The notes beneath the pieces were generated by a model. It was given only the letters and a program-made list of their open reading frames with translations, ran no database searches and had not been told where the DNA came from. 64,000 bases of DNA from DASUPK01 sp963774305 (lineage in GTDB: Bacteria; Actinomycetota; Thermoleophilia; Solirubrobacterales; 70-9), in the NCBI GenBank assembly GCA_963774305.1, contig CAVZEM010000005.1:124001-188000 (forward strand), read 5' to 3'. Both the position numbers and the translations under genes were made by a program. The first letter of the stretch is position 1, and the number at the start of each line of letters is the position of its first letter. Positions 60,682 to 64,000 of the stretch are shown here, in pieces.

Positions 60682-61407
60682 GTGCTCACCTCAAACGACA
60701 AAGGCAACATCGCCGAGGCCGCGATTGCCCTGGAGGCGATGAAGCTCGGGATCGATGTCCTCAAGCCGGTGGCTGAGCATGGCCGTTACGACCTGGCATT
60801 CGATCTCGGCGACCGAATCGTGCGAGTGCAGGTAAAGACGGCCAAACGGCGAGGAGATGTTCTTGTGATCAATCTCGTCAGCAGCTGGCACTCGCCCGGC
60901 GGCTATGTCCGCAATAGGTACGAGGTGGGCGAGGTCGACATGATCGCCGCGTTTGACCACGAAACCGGGTCGAGCTATCTCATTCCCTTCCCGCTCGTAT
61001 CAGACTTGTCTGCAGTTCAATTACGACTCGTGCCGCCCAAGAATGGCCAGAGAGCGTCGATACACTTTGCTGCTGATTACACCCTCGTTGGGGCCATAGC
61101 TCAGCTGGGAGAGCGCGTGCATGGCATGCACGAGGTCGCGGGTTCGAGCCCCGCTGGCTCCACTTCAACAGCCGACGGTGATGCCAACGAAATCGCCGTC
61201 GGCGCCCACCGGTTCCGCAACCACTTCGGCTACTGGATGGAACGCGCCACCGCGGGCGACGAGATCCTGATCACCCGCCGGGGCCGCCGTTACGCCCGCT
61301 TGGGCCCGGCGGATCCGCAGTTCGCCACCACAGATACCGCTCCGGCTTCAGAGCCAGAAGCGGTCCCGGAGGCGCCTCCTCTCGGTACTGCTCGTACTTC
61401 TCGCTGA
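60682..61407 (+). CDS. PD-(D/E)XK homing-endonuclease-like protein read through tRNA-Ala into a Phd-like domain
   Basis: A 241-codon open frame. Residues 1-135 resemble the group I intron-associated PD-(D/E)XK family (I-Ssp6803I type): SNDKGNIAEAAIALEAMKLG, RYDLAFDL and RVQVKTAK supply the E, D and QxK active-site pattern. Codons 137-160 are the tRNA-Ala gene itself, translated as GAIAQLGERVHGMHEVAG and onward. Codons ~169-212 resemble a Phd/YefM antitoxin (VGAHRFRNHFGYWMERATAG, ITRRGRRYARL), which has no start codon of its own. The end overlaps the antisense PPOX gene. Whether the whole frame is translated is unknown. Confidence 0.65.
   Translation: MLTSNDKGNIAEAAIALEAMKLGIDVLKPVAEHGRYDLAFDLGDRIVRVQVKTAKRRGDVLVINLVSSWHSPGGYVRNRYEVGEVDMIAAFDHETGSSYLIPFPLVSDLSAVQLRLVPPKNGQRASIHFAADYTLVGAIAQLGERVHGMHEVAGSSPAGSTSTADGDANEIAVGAHRFRNHFGYWMERATAGDEILITRRGRRYARLGPADPQFATTDTAPASEPEAVPEAPPLGTARTSR
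61090..61162 (+). tRNA. tRNA-Ala (anticodon GGC)
   Basis: Acceptor GGGGCCA (61090-61096) pairs with TGGCTCC (61155-61161). Anticodon stem CGTGC/GCACG encloses ATGGCAT with GGC at 61123-61125. The T arm contains GGGTTCGAGCCCC. CCA is not encoded. It lies wholly inside the open frame of the endonuclease-like gene, on the same strand. Confidence 0.95.
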
Positions 61408-61741
61408 GCGCCTTCATTCCCGCCGCTCCCTCATCCGGGTCCACGATCGAAATGGTCCCCAGCACCTGCACCCAGGCGAGCTCAGCCCAATCGTCCGAAT
61501 ACCGATCGACGGTCAGAGCCGCCCGTGGGTCCCGCCGGAGGAACCGCAGCCGTGCCGGCTCTCCCGCCCGCTTCGGCTTCTGGTCGATCGCGCTCCAGAC
61601 CCGCCCCTCGGCGACCGCGAACGTCACCGGCAGCACCCGCGGAGCGCCATCGTCGTCCAGCAACCCGAGCCGACCAACCCGCTCGCTCTCCAGCAGTTCG
61701 TTTGCCCACGCAACTACCTCGGTAGGTTGGGAGGAAGCCAC
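61271..61741 (-). CDS. PPOX-class flavin/F420-type oxidoreductase
   Basis: A 156-residue split-barrel protein. RVGRLGLLDDDGAPRVLPVT, DQKPKRAG, and LRFLRRDPRAALTVDRYSDD are blocks of the actinobacterial PPOX group usually called F420-dependent (Rv0121-like). It probably uses F420 or FMN; the substrate is unknown. GTG 61741 has a TACAGT -10 seven bases upstream. It is divergent from the F420-type luciferase-like gene. Confidence 0.82.
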   Translation of the reverse strand: MASSQPTEVVAWANELLESERVGRLGLLDDDGAPRVLPVTFAVAEGRVWSAIDQKPKRAGEPARLRFLRRDPRAALTVDRYSDDWAELAWVQVLGTISIVDPDEGAAGMKALSEKYEQYREEAPPGPLLALKPERYLWWRTADPPGPSGRNGGPGG

Positions 61742-61748
61742 GAATCGA

Positions 61749-61754
61749 ACTGTA
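61749..61754 (-). promoter_or_regulatory. -10 element TACAGT, leaderless PPOX gene
   Basis: Read on the minus strand, TACAGT ends seven bases before the GTG at 61741, within the 32-base divergent gap. Confidence 0.45.
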
Positions 61755-61773
61755 GGTCGACGAAAGGATCGGG

Positions 61774-62640
61774 ATGGAACTGGGAATCGGACTGCCGAAC
61801 ACGGTGCCGGGGACGACCGGCGACCAGCTCACCGACTGGGCGCGCGCCGCCGAGGACGCCGGGTTCTCCTCGCTCGGGACGATCGACCGCATCGTCTTCC
61901 CGAACTACGAGCCCGTCGTCGCACTCTCAGCCGCCGCCGCCGTCACCGAGCGCATCAAGCTCGTCACCGACGTCATGCTCGGCCCGCTCCGCGTGAACCC
62001 TGCGATGATCGCCAAACAGTTCCTCTCCCTCGACGCCCTGGCCGGCGGTGACCGCGCGGTCCTCGGCATCGGGGTGGGCGGGCGCGAGGACGACTACGAG
62101 ATCAGCGGCCTCGACATGTCCGGCCGCGGCAGGTGGCTCGACGACGCCCTGGCGAAGATCCGCGACATCTGGAACGCCGATGGCGATCTCCAGTCCAAGG
62201 TCGGTCCCCGCCCCTCCGGCAAGGGCCCCTCCCTCATGGTCGGCGGATACATCCAGAAGGCCTTCGAGCGCGCGGCCAAGTACGGCGACGGCTGGACCCA
62301 GGGCGGCTCCGGCGCCTCCCAGTTCGGAGCGGACCTCTCCAACCTCGATGACGCCTGGAAGAAGGCCGGCCGCGACGGCCAGCCCCGGACTTTGGCCCTC
62401 GGTTACTTCTGCCTCGGCCCTGACGCACAGGCAAACGTCGAGTCCTACGTAGGCAAGTACTACGCCTGGCTGGGCGACGAGGCGGTCCAGGGCATCGTCT
62501 CGGGCGCCCCCAAGGACGCCGACAGCGTCAAGGCGTTCATGAAGGCGTACGAGGAGTGGAACTGCGACGAGCTCATCCTCTTCCCCTGCTCACCTGACCC
62601 CGAGCAGGTCACCCTCCTCGCCGAGGCCGCCGGCCTCTAG
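61774..62640 (+). CDS. LLM-class (luciferase-like) F420-dependent oxidoreductase
   Basis: A 288-residue TIM-barrel oxidoreductase. MELGIGLPNTVPGTTGDQL, an early WARAAEDAGFSSLGTIDRI and GVGGREDDYEISG are typical of F420-dependent LLM enzymes. AAAGGATCGGG precedes the ATG. Coupled in position to the divergent PPOX gene, suggesting shared F420 chemistry. Substrate unknown. Confidence 0.87.
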   Translation: MELGIGLPNTVPGTTGDQLTDWARAAEDAGFSSLGTIDRIVFPNYEPVVALSAAAAVTERIKLVTDVMLGPLRVNPAMIAKQFLSLDALAGGDRAVLGIGVGGREDDYEISGLDMSGRGRWLDDALAKIRDIWNADGDLQSKVGPRPSGKGPSLMVGGYIQKAFERAAKYGDGWTQGGSGASQFGADLSNLDDAWKKAGRDGQPRTLALGYFCLGPDAQANVESYVGKYYAWLGDEAVQGIVSGAPKDADSVKAFMKAYEEWNCDELILFPCSPDPEQVTLLAEAAGL

Positions 62641-62723
62641 GCCCGCAAGCTCAAAGCCAACCTGTCTGGCCCGTCGTGGCAAGTAACTTCCCCTCCACTA
62701 ACTTCGAGAAGGAGTGAGGAGAG

Positions 62724-64000
62724 ATGGCAGAGGTGAAGACCGAGAACCTCGAGAAGCAACTCGAGTCGATGCTCGACATCGAGAAATTCCCGCCGCCCGA
62801 AGACTTCAAGAAGGACGCGCTCGTCACCGACGAGTCCATATACGAGGAAGCCGCCAAGGACCCCGAGGCCTTCTGGCAGCGCCAGGCCGACGAGCTGATC
62901 GACTGGGCCGAGAAGCCGTCCCAGACCCTGGATGACTCCAACCCGCCCTTCTACAAGTGGTTCGCGGACGGCAAGCTGAACGTCTCGCACAACTGCCTCG
63001 ACCGCCACGTTGAGGCCGGCAACGGCGACCGCATCGCCTTCCACTGGCGCGGGGAGGAGGGCGAGGAGCGCGACATCACCTACGCCGAGCTCCTGCAGGA
63101 GGTCCAGCGCTTCGCCAACGCGCTCAAGGACCGCGGCATCGGCAAGGGGGACATCGTCGGCATCTATCTGCCGATGATCCCGGAGGTCCTGATCTCGATG
63201 CTCGCCTGCGCCCGCATCGGCGCCCCGCACAACGTCGTCTTCGGTGGTTTCTCGGCCGAGGCCGTCAAGGAGCGCATGGAGTTCTCCGACGCCAAGGCGC
63301 TGATCACCGTGGACGGCGCCCGCCGCAAGGGCAAGACCGCACCGATCAAGAGCGCCGTGGACGAGGAGGGCATCGGCGACCTCGATTCGATCGAGACCAT
63401 CTTCGTGGTCCGCGCCACCGGGGCCGACTGCGAGATGAAGGAGGGGCGCGACGTTTGGTTCGACGAGGCGATGGAGAGGGCCGACGCGGAGTGCCCGGCG
63501 GAGCCCATGGAGGCCGAGCATCCGCTCTTCGTCCTCTACACCTCAGGCTCCACCGCCAAGCCCAAGGGCGTGCTCCACACCACGGGCGGCTACCTGCTCG
63601 GCGTCACATTCACCCACCGCTACGTCTTCGACCTGAAGCCGGAGACGGACGTCTTCTGGTGCGGGGCGGACGTCGGCTGGGTAACGGGTCACTCCTACAT
63701 CCTCTACGGGCCCCTCTCCAACGGCGCCACCGGCGTGATGTACGAGGGTGCCCCGGACTATCCGGACAAGGACGTGTGGTGGGACATCATCGAGCGCTAC
63801 AAGGTGTCGATCTTCTACACGGCGCCGACCGCGATCCGCGCCTGCATCAAGTGGGGCGTCGAGTATCCCGCCAAGCACGACCTCTCCTCGCTGCGCCTGC
63901 TCGGCACCGTCGGCGAGCCGATCAATCCGAAGGCATGGCTCTGGTACTACCAGGTGATCGGCGGCGAGCGCTGCCCGATCGTGGATACCTGGTGGCAGAC
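62724..64000 (+). CDS. acs: acetyl-CoA synthetase, 3' end beyond window
   Basis: The first ~425 of about 650 codons. The enzyme activates acetate with ATP and CoA. Family blocks: GIGKGDIVGIYLPMIPE (about 141), PHNVVFGGFSAEAV, the phosphate loop YTSGSTAKPKGV (about 272), DVFWCGADVGWVTGHSYI and TAPTAIRA. The loop has Ala where Gly is usual (SGSTGKPKG). The N-terminus carries about 20 additional residues (MAEVKTENLEKQLESMLD). GAAGGAGTGAGG precedes the ATG at 62724. Confidence 0.93.
   Translation, partial: MAEVKTENLEKQLESMLDIEKFPPPEDFKKDALVTDESIYEEAAKDPEAFWQRQADELIDWAEKPSQTLDDSNPPFYKWFADGKLNVSHNCLDRHVEAGNGDRIAFHWRGEEGEERDITYAELLQEVQRFANALKDRGIGKGDIVGIYLPMIPEVLISMLACARIGAPHNVVFGGFSAEAVKERMEFSDAKALITVDGARRKGKTAPIKSAVDEEGIGDLDSIETIFVVRATGADCEMKEGRDVWFDEAMERADAECPAEPMEAEHPLFVLYTSGSTAKPKGVLHTTGGYLLGVTFTHRYVFDLKPETDVFWCGADVGWVTGHSYILYGPLSNGATGVMYEGAPDYPDKDVWWDIIERYKVSIFYTAPTAIRACIKWGVEYPAKHDLSSLRLLGTVGEPINPKAWLWYYQVIGGERCPIVDTWWQ

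Overview
The window looks like a chromosomal segment of a high-GC actinobacterium, most likely class Thermoleophilia (Solirubrobacterales or relatives). The grounds are strong G/C bias at third codon positions, many GTG starts, -10-like TANNNT hexamers 6-10 bases before start codons with no Shine-Dalgarno sequence (leaderless mRNAs), F420-type oxidoreductases, repeated SnoaL-like proteins, an ECF41 sigma factor and an AbiEi/DUF559-type relic. No rRNA or CRISPR array is present. Identification rests on protein motifs alone, since no database search was possible.

Layout. 1-2.8 kb: a truncated acetolactate decarboxylase coupled to a fatty acid hydroxylase, tRNA-Arg, a secreted lipase and tRNA-His. 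2.73-6.56 kb: a 3.8-kb integrative element bounded by a 45-bp direct repeat of the tRNA-His 3' half, carrying small cargo genes and a frameshifted tyrosine integrase. 6.7-16.4 kb: mixed metabolic and regulatory genes (hydrolase, methyltransferase, SDR, deacetylase, PASTA kinase, OsmC, ATL, CorA, CtaG). 16.5-26.3 kb: tig, clpP and clpX, separated by accessory genes, gene scars and an ECF41 sigma/epimerase operon with a recognisable autoregulatory promoter. 26.3-36 kb: MMPL transporter, GroES-like protein, valS, folC, ndk and maf, with a broken AbiEi/DUF559 gene between two 37-nt palindromes. 36-44.8 kb: elongasome cluster mreB-mrdA-rodA-mreC-mreD-mrdA-rodA with duplicated PBP2/RodA. 44.9-60.6 kb: rng-rplU-rpmA, a Vps62-like membrane protein, obgE, proB, a fatty-alcohol oxidase/aldehyde dehydrogenase pair, a small ECF sigma locus, then proA-nadD-rsfS and a DivIVA-domain gene. 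60.7-64 kb: a PD-(D/E)XK homing-endonuclease-like gene whose frame runs through tRNA-Ala into a Phd-like domain, two divergent F420-type enzymes and the start of acs.

The genes form three layers. A conserved core covers protein quality control, cell-wall elongation, ribosome/RNA processing, proline and NAD synthesis. Accessory cassettes are inserted at core gene boundaries. Mobile or repeat DNA includes the tRNA-His element, palindromes around the endonuclease relic, and a three-copy dispersed repeat of roughly 75-100 bp found near ndk/maf, obgE/proB and rsfS/divIVA. Two signals cut across the window: frequent leaderless promoters, and at least five genes (clpX, nadD, folC, an M23 peptidase and a small membrane protein) whose conserved N-terminus lies upstream of any in-frame ATG/GTG/TTG. 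The most unusual locus is the endonuclease-tRNA-Ala-Phd read-through frame at 60.7-61.4 kb.
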